Shown here one piece after another: positions 1 through 11,450 of a stretch of DNA of 64,000 nt. The first letter of the stretch is position 1. Each line of letters opens with the position of its first letter. The translations under genes and the position numbers were made by a program. The stretch is taken from assembly GCF_014851395.1 (NCBI RefSeq), contig NW_024040596.1, positions 10,108,155 to 10,172,154 on the forward strand. Reading direction: 5' to 3'. The DNA comes from Micropterus salmoides (Eukaryota > Chordata > Actinopteri > Centrarchiformes > Centrarchidae). Under the pieces are notes generated by a model. It worked only from the letters and a program-made list of their open reading frames with translations, was not told the DNA's origin and did no database searches.

Positions 1-1879
1 AGTTAACCTGATCCTTTGTTGAAACTAATTTTTAAATTTTAAAGACTGATGGATGTCATTTCAGACAGTTCGGGTGTGTTTAGCCTGAGAGAGCGAGCAA
101 TCCAAACACCCCGACTTGTTTGAATGAATGCTGTACAGCACAGTAACCACTAGGAGAAAATGAAGATTGATGACCCGGCTATGAAAAAACATTCCTTGGT
201 CAAAGGTCCCACATCACCTCACATGCAGCCTCTGACTCTCCAGTGAACTAGACTCAATACAAACACCATCCCATACAAGTCAATGTTAAACAGTGTTTAG
301 CTTTGATGAGTGTTAACCAAAAATACAGCACTGCACAGGACGAGTCACTGTCAAACATGCACATATTCAATGTCGCCCCAAAGCCAGAGGAAAGCTTCTT
401 TTATTGACATCTCAGGGGAAGAAAACAAAATATCTCAAATGTTTTAAATCCAATTGCATGTAATGCAGTCATGATCATCATCTCTGCCATTACCGCTACT
501 GCCCTGAAATGAAATCTCAGAGTCATCTTGTCCCCTATTAGCTGAGCATTACATTACAGTCTAGGGAAGGTCAAGGTAACATGTGTAGACTTGTTCTGCT
601 CTCCTCCTTGACACGCAGAATTAACGCATGGCAATAGCTGCAAAGTTGCAATTTCCTGTAATTTGCTAGGAAGGGACATGCTCCTATGGGGCTCTGTAGG
701 GAAAAGCAAGCCTTCACTTGTTCTCCTTCTGCTTCTCCTATTTCTTTATTTGTCCCTTTTGTTTCCCTCTGTCGCTTTCTCTATGACCCTCGCTAAATGC
801 CGTATAGACAATTACCATCTCAAGCCTGGTGATATGAAGACCAGAAATGTTCCACTGTGTATGATTCTGTTCTCCAAATGGCCTTGATATTGCTGTGATT
901 CCCTGGCTCTCAGCGAAGTGCTTCATATTTACAGTGCACTTTCTAGTCTAAATGGAAGAATTTTGTTAAATTCTGCATGATTACTCTGTTGTGGACTATT
1001 GTTGCAAATCGCAGTAGATTGCTATGGGGGTGCTGGACCCTACAGGAAGCACGGTGAAAACAGAGTTCAAAGGCATGTTTGGGCTAGATAACTCTACACT
1101 TGTTCTTCAATATTTAAAGCTTTTTTATGAACACCGTCTTTTCTGTAGCAAAGATGAGACGTATATAGTATCTCTTTACAGCCAAAGCCTCCAATTTTCC
1201 ATTGTAGCTCCACACACAAAAGATAAAACTAAATAATTCATATGATACATTTTAACTGAAGGTGTATCATCATATAAAACGGTCGGTTTGTTCTCCAAAC
1301 GGGCTAAAATTGTGTTGTCAGCACAGCCAGGCTGGACCACAAGTGCTTACGCCTGCTTTTATGGCTCCACCCAGCCAAGAGTCCCCCCGCACGAAACAAA
1401 TGCTCCCCCATGTGTCTGTTCATCATCACATATACCTCTCCATCACAGGAATGGGAGGCACATCATGGGCTGCTTGAGTTATGACCCTTCCTGTGTATAC
1501 AGAGAAGAAGTGTGTGTCCTGCAATGGATAGTCAGTGGAAAAAAATATTAATAAAATGGAGACTGTTTTGCTGACACATCTGCAGCGGCTTACTATGCTG
1601 CCAACTGGCAGCTATGACGATGATGACATATTGACAGAGGCTCCACGGGGACACTCCCAGCTCCATTGCTTTGCTGGGCTTGGGGCAGGAGATTTCTGCT
1701 TTGGGGTTTTGTCGGGGGAAATCTAGACGGGGTTGATGACGCCTGCGGGCCTCTTGGATGAGGATGGATGAGGACATTTGGCTGTCAGCAGTGAGGAGGC
1801 CTATCTGGCTCTGTCAGAAGTCCACATGGGAGAGAGAAGGCACTAGGGGCCTAGTCTCAATAGGCATATGTAGCCTTTC

Positions 1880-2287
1880 TCACATGCATTCCTCATCATC
1901 CTCATCTTTCCCGGGCTGGAATGCTTGGTATTGCTTTATAATGTCATGATGCCTTAATTTAAGAGAAATGAGTCCTTCTCCAGTCATCGATCGCTGCTTC
2001 AGTGCACTTGCTATTATTCCCCGAACTCTAGTGTCTTTAACAAATCGTGCTATTTTTTCAGTGGCGGTAGGTGCAAGTAGAGGTGCCAAGGGAGCCACTT
2101 TAGATGATTGGGAAGAATCTATAACAGTCTTGTGTGAGACGGTCATTGATTTCGCTGTCTTTCTCTGCCTGTCTCTGTTGTTTCGGGCCTTCAGGGCAGC
2201 AGTCTGGGATCCCACAACAAACACACTATGGGGGGTGAGCAATCCACAGCCCAATCCACTGGCTGCTTTATCAATCAATATGACCTT
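1880..2287 (-). other. Unassigned open frame: possible last exon or conserved noncoding element
   Basis: On the minus strand an open frame of about 135 codons follows an AG dinucleotide (2289-2288). It reads through a basic, Ser/Thr-rich middle to an acidic tail ending in DEDDEECM and a stop. The composition looks protein-like, but I do not recognise the family, the polypyrimidine tract before the AG is poor, and I find no upstream partner exon. The plus strand is also open for 108 codons over nearly the same bases, which fits constrained noncoding DNA equally well. Confidence 0.2.
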
Positions 2288-3982
2288 CTGCTAGAGCACT
2301 GATTCTTCCCTTCGTCTTTGCCTTCACCCTCCAGCATCTTTAGCCGCACAGCCTGCACTGCCCACTGGGTAATGTAGTATTTTAACACCCACAGAGCTGA
2401 GGCAATCTGTGCTCATTATCTGGGTGTCCTTTAAAAAGATAGCAGTGGGTCAACATAATGATGTGAAGTACTCTGGCTTGTCTGCAGGATTCAGCGCAGC
2501 CAGGAGTTCAGTATATTTGCAACTTGCACTGAATTGTTGGGTCATTCCTTGGTGAGCCATTAAAATTAGCCCCAGAAAATCTCAGGAAGAGGGTGAAACA
2601 AGAAATGGATTTAATAAACGACTATAGCCATCTTGGGAATATGAGTCCGGAATGTTTTCATTTTCTCCGACTGAGGACTGGTTCGCTAATTGGGTTACGT
2701 ATGCTCAGTGAGGAAGTTGTCAAGCTTCAGGGGTTTTTATTTGTGCCTGGCTGTCAAATCACAGCCCAGGGTAGTGACCCTCAGGGTGACGCCCCCATGA
2801 GGCCCTTTAAGGTACAGCTGTCTGATGAGTCAGTCCAGAAGCCCCACTTTTACAGAAAATCCCAGGTTCTGAAGTGATAGGCTGACAGAAGGCAAAAGGC
2901 CACGGAGCTTGGTATTATGGGAGGGTTTTACTGCTCCTTAGGTCGGCTTAGTGGCTGCTGAGGAGGAGCAGCAGCCACACTTGGTACATCATTCTCAACT
3001 TTAAAGTTAAAAAAACTAAAAGCTATTGATGGTACTGTGGATAATGCACTCTGTGGATTTTGAATATTAAAATTGCCTCATATATTGTGTATTTTAAATA
3101 AACACACACACAGTTAGTTTCATGTTCATTAAGGACATGTTTTAAAATATGACTCTCTCATCAGCATTGGCACTAAGCTGCTGTGCTTCAGCTGAATATG
3201 CTAGCTTCTGAGGAAAGTGTTTGCGTATGAGCTTGAAAATTTAACAAGTCACAGGTAATAATATGGTCTGACATTGATTTTCACTAGCAATTTCAAAGTC
3301 TGTAGCACTGCTATAATAACGAGGCCACCCTGTCCGTCCAGATGTTGGGGTTTTACCAGATGTGGTCCTCCTGCTGGGACGAGGACACTGACTTATCACC
3401 AGCAGGACAGAGAAACTTTCTTGTTGTGCCCTGTCTTACAGAGAGAGAGACCAGCCCAGGTAGAAAGCAGACCCAGCTCACAGCTACAAATGACATACAA
3501 ATGGCCAGCCACTGATGACACAGCGGGTGTGTTTGCATCTGTGCATATGATCACAGGGAACTGGTTACATGAAACTAATGATTGTCAGCATGTACATAAT
3601 GACTCACTTGATTCACTTACATAGAGAGAGACATCTGACCTTCCATTGTATGCTAATGATATGAATCAATGAATCAATAACCAATAATGTAGTTTTAGCA
3701 ATTGAAAAATACTAAACTAATTTAAAAAATATTTCATATGATGGTATGGAGTTAAAAAATTTAGATCACTGACCATACACACTTTCCCACCCACCCATAC
3801 GTAGTTATTATATAGCTGCCTCCCATTTATTTTGTATTATGTGGGTGTGCCAAATAAAAACAACATGATGAGACAACAAAAATCAGTTTAAAGGATGTTG
3901 AATATTTCACACATGAAATGCAAGGCTGTGTCCATACAAATATGTATGTATGCTTGTCCATGCTTGTTTGTGGGAGTGAGTG

Positions 3983-3985
<3 letters not shown>

Positions 3986-4020
<35 letters not shown>
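3986..4020. repeat. (TG)n microsatellite
   Basis: About 17 uninterrupted TG units, (CA)n on the other strand. It makes open frames read as Cys-Val runs, which are artefacts. Confidence 0.95.
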
Positions 4021-4021
<1 letters not shown>

Positions 4022-6085
4022 CTGTCTAAAGGCAGCTACGGTGGTGGTGGCTTCCTGGGGAATTGAAATTAATGACTGTAATCAGAAGCAAACAGCGAGC
4101 CAGGCAAGGGCAATTAATACAAGCAAGGCGAGCAGAGCTGCTGGTTTGCTCGGCCAGGCATGGCTGGAGCCAAAGAGATGGAGGATTAAGATGCAACCAC
4201 AGACAAACTCCACAGCTTTTCCACACACAGCAGATGTCCACGGAGGGAAGGCGCTGGGAGCCTGGCATCGACACACATCCGCCAACCGGCCACTCGGTCA
4301 GCCCGGCCCAATACGAGCTGACAAACTCCTGGCAGTGCTCTGATAACACCATCTTCTCTGTTTAGTTTGAGAGCCAAGGGAAGGCCCTCACCGGGGCCCC
4401 TGCACTGCATTCGAAAGGGACTGCACAGTGGTACTACTATGTGTGAGAGAGGGAGAAAGACAAGAACATAAAGAGATAAAGAGAGAAAGAGAGAGAAGGG
4501 GGAAGGGCATTGTGTACAAGCTCAACTCAAGTACATCTCAATGTGAGGGACATTTTTGTTACCCCCGTGTTCCCTCCGTGTTTTTCTGATTGAAACATCT
4601 TTGGCTGCATGTGTTCCTTCAAGCATACATATTTGCTTCAGTACAAATAAACACATTGGACCCAGCTGCCTTCGGAAACGGCTCTGCTTGTTGTTTTCTT
4701 TAATTGACACTAAATGAGAGTGTCACCGCCCAGGATCTTTTCACTCAGCCCTCGCTTTGTTGCCTTGAATGGCGTTCGTTCCCCCGGCGGTCTCGCATTT
4801 CCACTGTTTACGTGAGATAATGATGCATGTGTAAGGATACACCAGCAGGCCAAGAGAGGGGCTGATATGAACTGTGACGGCTGCCTCGTCGGTCCAAACC
4901 AATTTGCGTTGAAACGGAAGAATGATGTCAGATCAGACATAGGGGAATGTAATGAACAGAGATGCCATAGGGGCAATCTCTGATGCATGAAGAAAAGAAA
5001 GGCACAGGCGAATTCCCAACAAGGACTTAAAGGTCACCCGAGGTCAAACAAACATGAGGCCAAACCTGATTTTACAGATGCCACAATGTTGTTGAACTCA
5101 TTCCCTCTTTGTGTAATGTCCTTAAAATTTAAATGTTATTACTAGGCTTGCATCTGGAGCCTTAAGTAGAGCTTTCCAGGAAATTACTGCTACTTTGTGG
5201 CAAGAAGTGACTGGACAAGATTTTGTGATGTCATGTGTTTCACTTTAGGTACTGACAAAGAACACGTGGGGATGAACAAACCACCAATAATGTTGTTAAG
5301 ATCGTCTCAAAATGTAAGGACAATTAACTTTTGTAAGTACAGCAATAGAACAAATACCTTAATAATAAGCTTGCAATAGGACACAACAGTCTTTCCTCTC
5401 CACAAACCAAACAAAAAGTAAAAATGTAACCCCTCCTCAGCAAAAGTATAAGGTTGGAGAACTGTGGATTGTGGCTTTAACACCAATGCCAAACACTGTT
5501 GACCTCATTACCTCCCTCCTTCAGTTATGTGGTTGTTTCTGTGCTGTTTTAGTGTGTGCTGGTTTATGAAACACTGCTAGGTTGGGAGGGTAAGTCCAAC
5601 ATTATGACAAAACAACTCTGTCAAACTTTGATTGAATTCTCCACCGACATGTTTTGTCAGCAGGATAAATATCATTGCCTATTGATTGATTATCTTACCT
5701 TTCATAAATCCCATTCTTTATTGTCCAGAGTGCAGACTGCAGAGAGTATTGTGTTAACGCTGTCTCTGACACCTTCACGGGTACCGATAAATTACTGACA
5801 CTTCAATAACTTGTGAAATATGTGCTCTTGTGCCTATGAACGGCAACAGTTTAACGTGTCTCTCTTTTAGAACCCCATTACTTTAATGGAGGACAATTCA
5901 AACTCGAAAAATTTACAGTTTTCTTCATAGCTGTGGCCAGACAGAAATTGCCTGGTAACATCAGCTCACTCAGCTTGCTCTTAGGAATTGATGAGTTTCC
6001 TCTCATAATAGTGTTAAAAGGATTTCCCCCCCCACCCTTCACTTGGCTAGGGATCAAAGTCTTTCTTCTCTCTGGTGTAGCTTGC

Positions 6086-6099
6086 CTGCCCTCTTCTGG
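6086..6099 (-). promoter_or_regulatory. Candidate CTCF-type motif
   Basis: The minus strand reads CCAGAAGAGGGCAG. It fits the vertebrate CTCF core CCASYAGRKGGCRS at 13 of 14 positions, missing only the Y. The match is by eye and occupancy is unknown. Confidence 0.35.
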
Positions 6100-7872
6100 C
6101 CTCATGTTGTCATAAGGTCAAGTCATATTCACTTATCACTGACCAAAAGAAAATAAATATAAACCCACATAGGGAAATGTGTGATAAGGTATTGATTAAA
6201 TGTACATTTTATAAGCTATGAGCCAACAGTGAAAGTGAGACACACATGGCTTATTCTTTCTCTTTTGGATCATTAAATTAGAAACACCATCAAGATGAGA
6301 GTTATTCCTCATTTTGAACAAAATGCCCAGAACCACTTCAAGGACTCCTTGAACTCCCTGAGAAAACCCTGGGTGTCCTCGGGCCCCACTTTAAGAATTA
6401 CTGCTGAAGGCATTTTAAAAAATACACTTTGGCATTAATGGATCTGTAAAACCATCAGACTGTCAGAGAGTGAAAAATGGCGGTAGCATGAAGCATTTAA
6501 TAAAGTAATCTTTGAAAGTAATGACGTTGTTTCTAAGAGCAAACCTAACATCCAATCAGTCACAATCAAACTAAAAGGTGGGAAAAAATGGATAGACAAT
6601 TAAAGCAGCAGTCTCCATGGTTCACCACCCATAAGCTATTTCAATAGCCATGGATCTAAGTTTTAGCATGTTTCTTTATGAGAAACACCGTCCCTATTAG
6701 AGAAGGGAATAGAAAAAAAACGGTGGAAAAAAAGCTTTCTGAGTCAAAACCATCAGCAGACGCCACTGCAGCGGTATTTTTGAACCCATGCGTCAGAGCA
6801 GCGCCCGTGGCCAAACCGCTTATTAAAACGCAGAAAAGCCAAGTGCCATAAAGACAGAAGGCGAGCAGCTTGTTATTATTCTTTCTGAGAGGTGAACAGG
6901 CTGAGATCAATGGCTGGAGCGGTTTCCCCTCACCACAACTATGGACCAGTAAAGCACAAAGGGCCATGCGGCTCCGACCCATACAGTCACAGATATTAAC
7001 TATTCCAGGGGACTTTGAAAACAGCTGCCAAGAATAATTTCCCACATGTAACATTTCCCACGAAAGCCACAGAGTCATACTGGCATATTCTGTGCCCCAC
7101 CAGACCCTGTATGACCCGACTAGGATGACGAGTTGAATCAATGGAAAACCAGATTCACTTTGCAAATTTAACCCTTAAATGGTTTTAAGGCATTAAGTGG
7201 GTACCTGTTATATCATGAAAAACACTGAAGGTTGAGGGGTCAAGTACTCAGGTCATGTGACTTCATGCCACATTGAAAACTATACTCATCATTTGTATCA
7301 ATATCCATAATGGTGGTGTACGTGGACAAAGACCCTGGCCACGTGGTAAGTGTTGTTATTTTTTCATGTTTATTGTTTGTTGAGGAGATTTTGTTTTACA
7401 AAATAGTGTTTTTCAAGGATAACTGTAATTGTTCTTGTTGAAAAATAATAAATTTCATTTTCACAACTTAGATAATCGGGCATTGAAAGTCTGTTTCCTG
7501 GAGGATACGTTGCTCAGATAAGGGTATAAAACACTGACAATTCACGTTCAGATATACTGCTGTTTTGAGGCCTATAATCTACAGATAATCAATAATATAA
7601 AAAGGTGTGAAATATGAAATATTGATTACTCCCCTCAAATAATCCACCCTTATGGTGGTGGAGGGGTTTGTGTGTCCCTGTGATCCTGGGAGCTGCGTTG
7701 CCTGGGGCAGTCGTCTGTGGTAGGGTCTCCCAAAGCAAATTAGTTCCAGAGGAGGGGCCAAACTAAGAAGTATTCGTGGACCCTGTGTTGCGTTTATAAG
7801 TATAATTTTGAGACTTCCTGGAGCCAGACCTGTGGGGGTGTGCAAGCCGAGTGGCAGGCAAGGCACCTGGGC

Positions 7873-8376
7873 ATTCCTTCCTTCCTCGATTCCTTCTTGC
7901 CTTCCTTGATTACTTCCTTCCTTGATTGCTTCCTTATTCCTTGATTACTTTCTTGATTCCTACCTTCCTTTATTCCTTCTTTCCATCCTTTCATTCTTCC
8001 TCCCCCTCTTCTTCTGGTCTGAATTCCTCCTCTTCTTCTGCCTCTTCCTCCCCATTTCTTCCTATTCCTCTGGTCCAAATTCCTCCCTTTATTCCTTCCT
8101 TCCTCCCTTTATTCCTTCCTTGATTCCTCCCTTGATCCCTTCCTGCCTTCCTTCACTCCTTCCTTTATTCATTCTTTCCTTCCTTGACTCCTTGATTCCT
8201 TCCTTCCTTCCTCTGTTCCTTGATTACCTGATTCCTTCCTTGATTGCTTCCTTGATTCTTTCCTTCCTCGAGTCCATCCTTCCTTCAATTCTTCTTTGAT
8301 TCCTTCCTTCTTTCCTTCACTCCTTCCTTGATTCTTTCCTTCCTTTCTTGATTCCTTCATTCTTTCCTTGATTGCT
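7873..8376. repeat. CCTT/TTGATTCC-rich pyrimidine tract, part 1
   Basis: About 500 bp of degenerate tandem repeats built from CTTCCTT and TTGATTCC words. Almost all pyrimidine on the plus strand, AG-rich on the minus strand. Its open frames read as KEGRKEG-type or Ser/Phe/Leu-rich repeats and are not genes. The tract is interrupted near 8000-8090 by less regular TCTTCTTC sequence. Confidence 0.9.
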
Positions 8377-8377
8377 T

Positions 8378-8518
8378 ATAGTACTGTCCTGTGTTAATGA
8401 TGAAAAGGCTGGACCCTCTCCTGCCTTTTCACTCTCACCCATATCACTCTAATCTCGTGATATTTGTCCTGTCCAGCATGAGACTGAACCTCCTGTACTG
8501 CTCTGAGATGTGCAGTGA
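8378..8518. repeat. Direct duplication, left copy (about 140 bp)
   Basis: Starts near TATAGTAC and runs to TGTGCAGTGAGGG. It matches 9384-9531 almost base for base, sharing GTCCTGTGTTAATGATGAAA and GAACCTCCTGTACTGCT. It is bounded on both sides by the pyrimidine tract, as if the tract expanded around it or the segment was copied into the tract. Confidence 0.8.
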
Positions 8519-8523
8519 GGGAT

Positions 8524-8650
8524 CCTTGATTCCTTCCTTCCTCCCTTGATCCCTCCTTGCTTCTTTCATTCCTCTCTTGATTCCCTCCTCCATTCCTTCC
8601 TTCATTCCTTCCTTCATTCCTTGATTAATTCCTTCCTTGATTCCTTCCAA
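8524..8650. repeat. CCTT/TTGATTCC-rich pyrimidine tract, part 2
   Basis: Same word composition as 7873-8376, resuming directly after the left duplication copy. It ends at TTCCAAAATAGTG. Confidence 0.9.
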
Positions 8651-9383
8651 AATAGTGTTTGAACCTTGATAATTTCAAGGAGAATAAAGAGAAAAAGGCA
8701 CACAGGAACATTTCTGATGAGGCAGAGACAAGCTACCCTGAGACAGGTCCTGACAGTTTGTGCAGAAAATCTTTGGTTATGCAAACCGATTGTTGCAGCA
8801 GCTGTCCGGATGGCTGGTCTCAGATGAACTTGGAGATTCTGGATGTGGAGGTCCTTGGCTGGTGTGGTTACATGTGGTCTGTGGTTGTGAGGCCGGTTGG
8901 ATGTACTGCCAAATTCATCATTTTCGAGTGGCCTTTTCCTGTGGCCAGCCTAAGGCACATCTGTGCAATACCCATGCTGTCTGATCAGCGTCTTGATATA
9001 CAACACCTGTGAGGGGGATGGATTATCTCGGCAAAGGAGAAGTGCTCACTAACACAGATTTTAACAGATTTGTGAACAATATTTGAGAGAAATAGGCCTT
9101 TTGTGTACAAAGAGAAAATCTTAGATCTTTGCGTTCAGCTCATGATGAATGGGGGAAAAAACAAAAGTGTTGTGTTTATAATTTTGTTCAGTGTAAATTA
9201 GTCATTTTGTTTTGTCCACTTAATGGGGCATATAATAAATGGTATATCAGTGGAAATATTGCATTGTGCTGCTGAAATGTGGCTAAAAATACCAGTTAGT
9301 GAGAAAGGAAAAGCTACTATGGGGATAAATCCTCTATGTTCAAAGCTGATGGGAGTCGCTCTTCGGTTGTTGCTCAGCTGTTT

Positions 9384-9531
9384 TATAGTACACAGAGGTC
9401 CTGTGTTAATGATGAAAAGGCTGGGTCCTCTCCTGCCTTTTGACTCTCAACCTCATTACTCTGATCTCCTGATACTTGTCCCGTTCAGGATATGAGGCTG
9501 AACCTCCTGTACTGCTTTGAGGCGTGCAGAG
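9384..9531. repeat. Direct duplication, right copy (about 140 bp)
   Basis: Second copy of 8378-8518 in the same orientation about 1 kb away, with scattered substitutions (for example GGGTCCTCTCC against GGACCCTCTCC). No terminal inverted repeat, A-tail or RNA-gene promoter box was seen, so its nature is unknown. It could be a fragment of a dispersed repeat. Confidence 0.8.
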
Positions 9532-9534
9532 AGG

Positions 9535-10715
9535 AGGAGAGACCTGCTGTTGTCATCATTTCTAATAGCAAAATCCTGAATTTTAGCTGTTTCCAGACCA
9601 AATGCATTTGCATGTCATGTGCCATTTTGGCCAATAAAATAAATATTCAAATATGATGGATTTTTTTCTTCCTGACAACAGCTAGCGAATATCTATATAT
9701 TAGATGTCTGACCACCCAGAAAATCCACTCCAGTGCAGTGTTGGAGGATGTCAGTCTGCAATGACACCAGCAAGCAAACTGTCCAATTTATAGTCAACCC
9801 AAAACATCAACTTTGTTGTTCAACATTTGGGGTTCATGCATGTTTTAGAGCCTGATAGAGGTGCCAGGCTACGTCACGTACTTTTCCTTCTGCTGGTGTA
9901 TGAGGGGCCGATGTCACAAAAATTAAAGAAGAAATATAAATGTGACAAAATGCAATCTGCTCATACATTCTGACTATGGAAATCAGAGAAACATCTCTCT
10001 CTGCAGAGATGCATACAGCATCTCATCTGTAAGAAAAGCTTGGATGGAAAAAGGGAGACGCAGATTTTCTTGGGCCTACAATACAGCATCAGTTGATATC
10101 GCATGCTTAGCTGGGACTGCACAGCATCTGGACTCTGTATGAACAAGTCAAGTAATTCAAAGTATTCCCTGTTCTGTCTTGGGCCGAAAGAGACTTACAT
10201 CCATCACGTACATTTTGTGCCAAATTACACTGTGCCCCAGGAAAAAAAATGGAGCACACAGAAATCAAACACTTAACTAGGCTGCCATTCTCCCCACAGC
10301 TGTGTGCTATGCTATTAAAATGTAAAATGGTATGAGAATACTACTCTATATTGAGGCAGCTATTCCACACTACAACTGGAAATTACAGGATAACTCCCTA
10401 TGCATTCATGTCACAATACTTTGCACACAACAATAGCAATGCTACAACACGTGGTTCAGCAAATGACAATACAATTATCATCATCGATGAAACATTACAC
10501 ATTTGTTGTTGTAACTGAAGAGATAAATAAAAAGGCAAATCTATGTACCAAATTGCGCAGGTTTGAGACCTTTTATTATAGCTATGTTTAGCCCCATGAA
10601 TTAAATGCATAACTATAAACTGGTATAAAGCTGCAAAACCAAAAAGAACAACTAAATTTTAAATGCTGCATGTAGTACAGAAAGGATTTATAATATTTTA
10701 GATATTCGGATCTAT
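9535..10715. other. Intergenic, nothing recognised
   Basis: AT-rich unique-looking sequence with only short chance frames. If C3orf38 has a long 3' UTR, part of this could be its transcribed end. Confidence 0.5.
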
Positions 10716-10786
10716 GATGGGGCCATGGGTCAAGGCCAGGGCTGAGGAGGTATTCTTCCCTGGTCAAGGCCAGGAACTCCTACATT
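10716..10786 (-). pseudogene. Collapsed fragment of C3orf38 last exon
   Basis: A stretch of about 65 bp resembles three blocks of the C3orf38 last exon, in the same order and orientation. The blocks are GGCCATGGG...AGGCCAGGG (compare 11672-11692), GCTGAGGAGG...CTTCCCTGGTCAA-GCCAGGA (compare 11720-11757) and CAGGAACTCCT (compare 11784-11794). The intervening exon bases are missing, and the junctions fall at short shared words (GGGC, CAGGA). This suggests a local duplication followed by deletion, about 0.7 kb beyond the gene's stop codon. Confidence 0.6.
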
Positions 10787-11450
10787 TACAAACTACATCT
10801 GGTCACTGCCTAAATATTAGACACTTAAATATATCCACAGCAAATCTTTGCATGGTTACACTCACTTTGTTAGCTTGTTTGATATACTGCTAATCAAATA
10901 TGTGTATAAACATTGTGGGCTGACCTTTACTCATCCCAGAAAGCACAGTCATCTTAGACTATGTAAAAAACCTATTACAACTGACATTGTATTATCATAT
11001 GAACACACACAACCTGGAGTACTGGTCATCATAGAGCACAAGTGTACACAATTGTTAACATAATCTTTATATTTGATATGATACATATTTACAAGAGCAG
11101 GTCCATGTCTGTATTTATATTTTAGCTTACATAAGGCACACACCTTTTGCATCAAGGTACAGTATATTTGAAGCACAATGTTTCCACAACAAGATGTGGC
11201 AGCCATGTCATTTTTTATGTTACGTCAATGATCTACCTAACAATTACATTTTGATGCAACAGTGTCCACCTACCTGTACATCCTGACATGACAGCTAAAC
11301 TTAGGTTAGGAGGGGTTTGTGTCTATATACTTGCCAGTTTGGATCTCTGACGACTCTGGGTAAAATTAGGTGAAATTGGAGTAAAGAGTAAAGAGAGAGC
11401 GTGTCCAGTCAAACCTTCACCGGGTAAATAATGTCAAACAAAGAGTGCCA

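Larger units (their letters stand above)
1..7860. other. Intergenic region left of C3orf38
   Basis: No gene can be supported here. Short open frames exist on both strands but lack family resemblance and a coherent splice structure. Unlike the AT-rich surroundings, 1270-2300, 4040-4400, 4720-4990 and 6690-7150 are more GC-balanced and unusually free of simple repeats, as conserved noncoding elements often are. If synteny with human 3p11 holds, this side faces the gene-poor interval towards EPHA3, where long-range enhancers would be plausible. That is inference only. Confidence 0.6.

Noticed and set aside
3918..4343. 141-codon plus-strand frame with a Cys-Val run
   Set aside because: The frame is carried through a (TG)n microsatellite. 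Both strands are open and no family is recognised.
6330..6402. hAT terminus (CAGTAATTCTTAAAGTGGGG on the minus strand)
   Set aside because: It resembles one end of a hAT element, but no opposite end or duplication was found; too short to call.
6656..7165. 169-codon minus-strand frame with hydrophobic segments
   Set aside because: No recognisable family and no splice partners. The hydrophobic ends come from AT-rich sequence. Kept only as part of a possible conserved noncoding block.
7794..8650. Open frames with KEGRKEG repeats (minus) and Ser/Phe/Leu-rich repeats (plus)
   Set aside because: They are translations of the degenerate CCTT/TTGATTCC tract, open in several frames, and have no domain or splice context.
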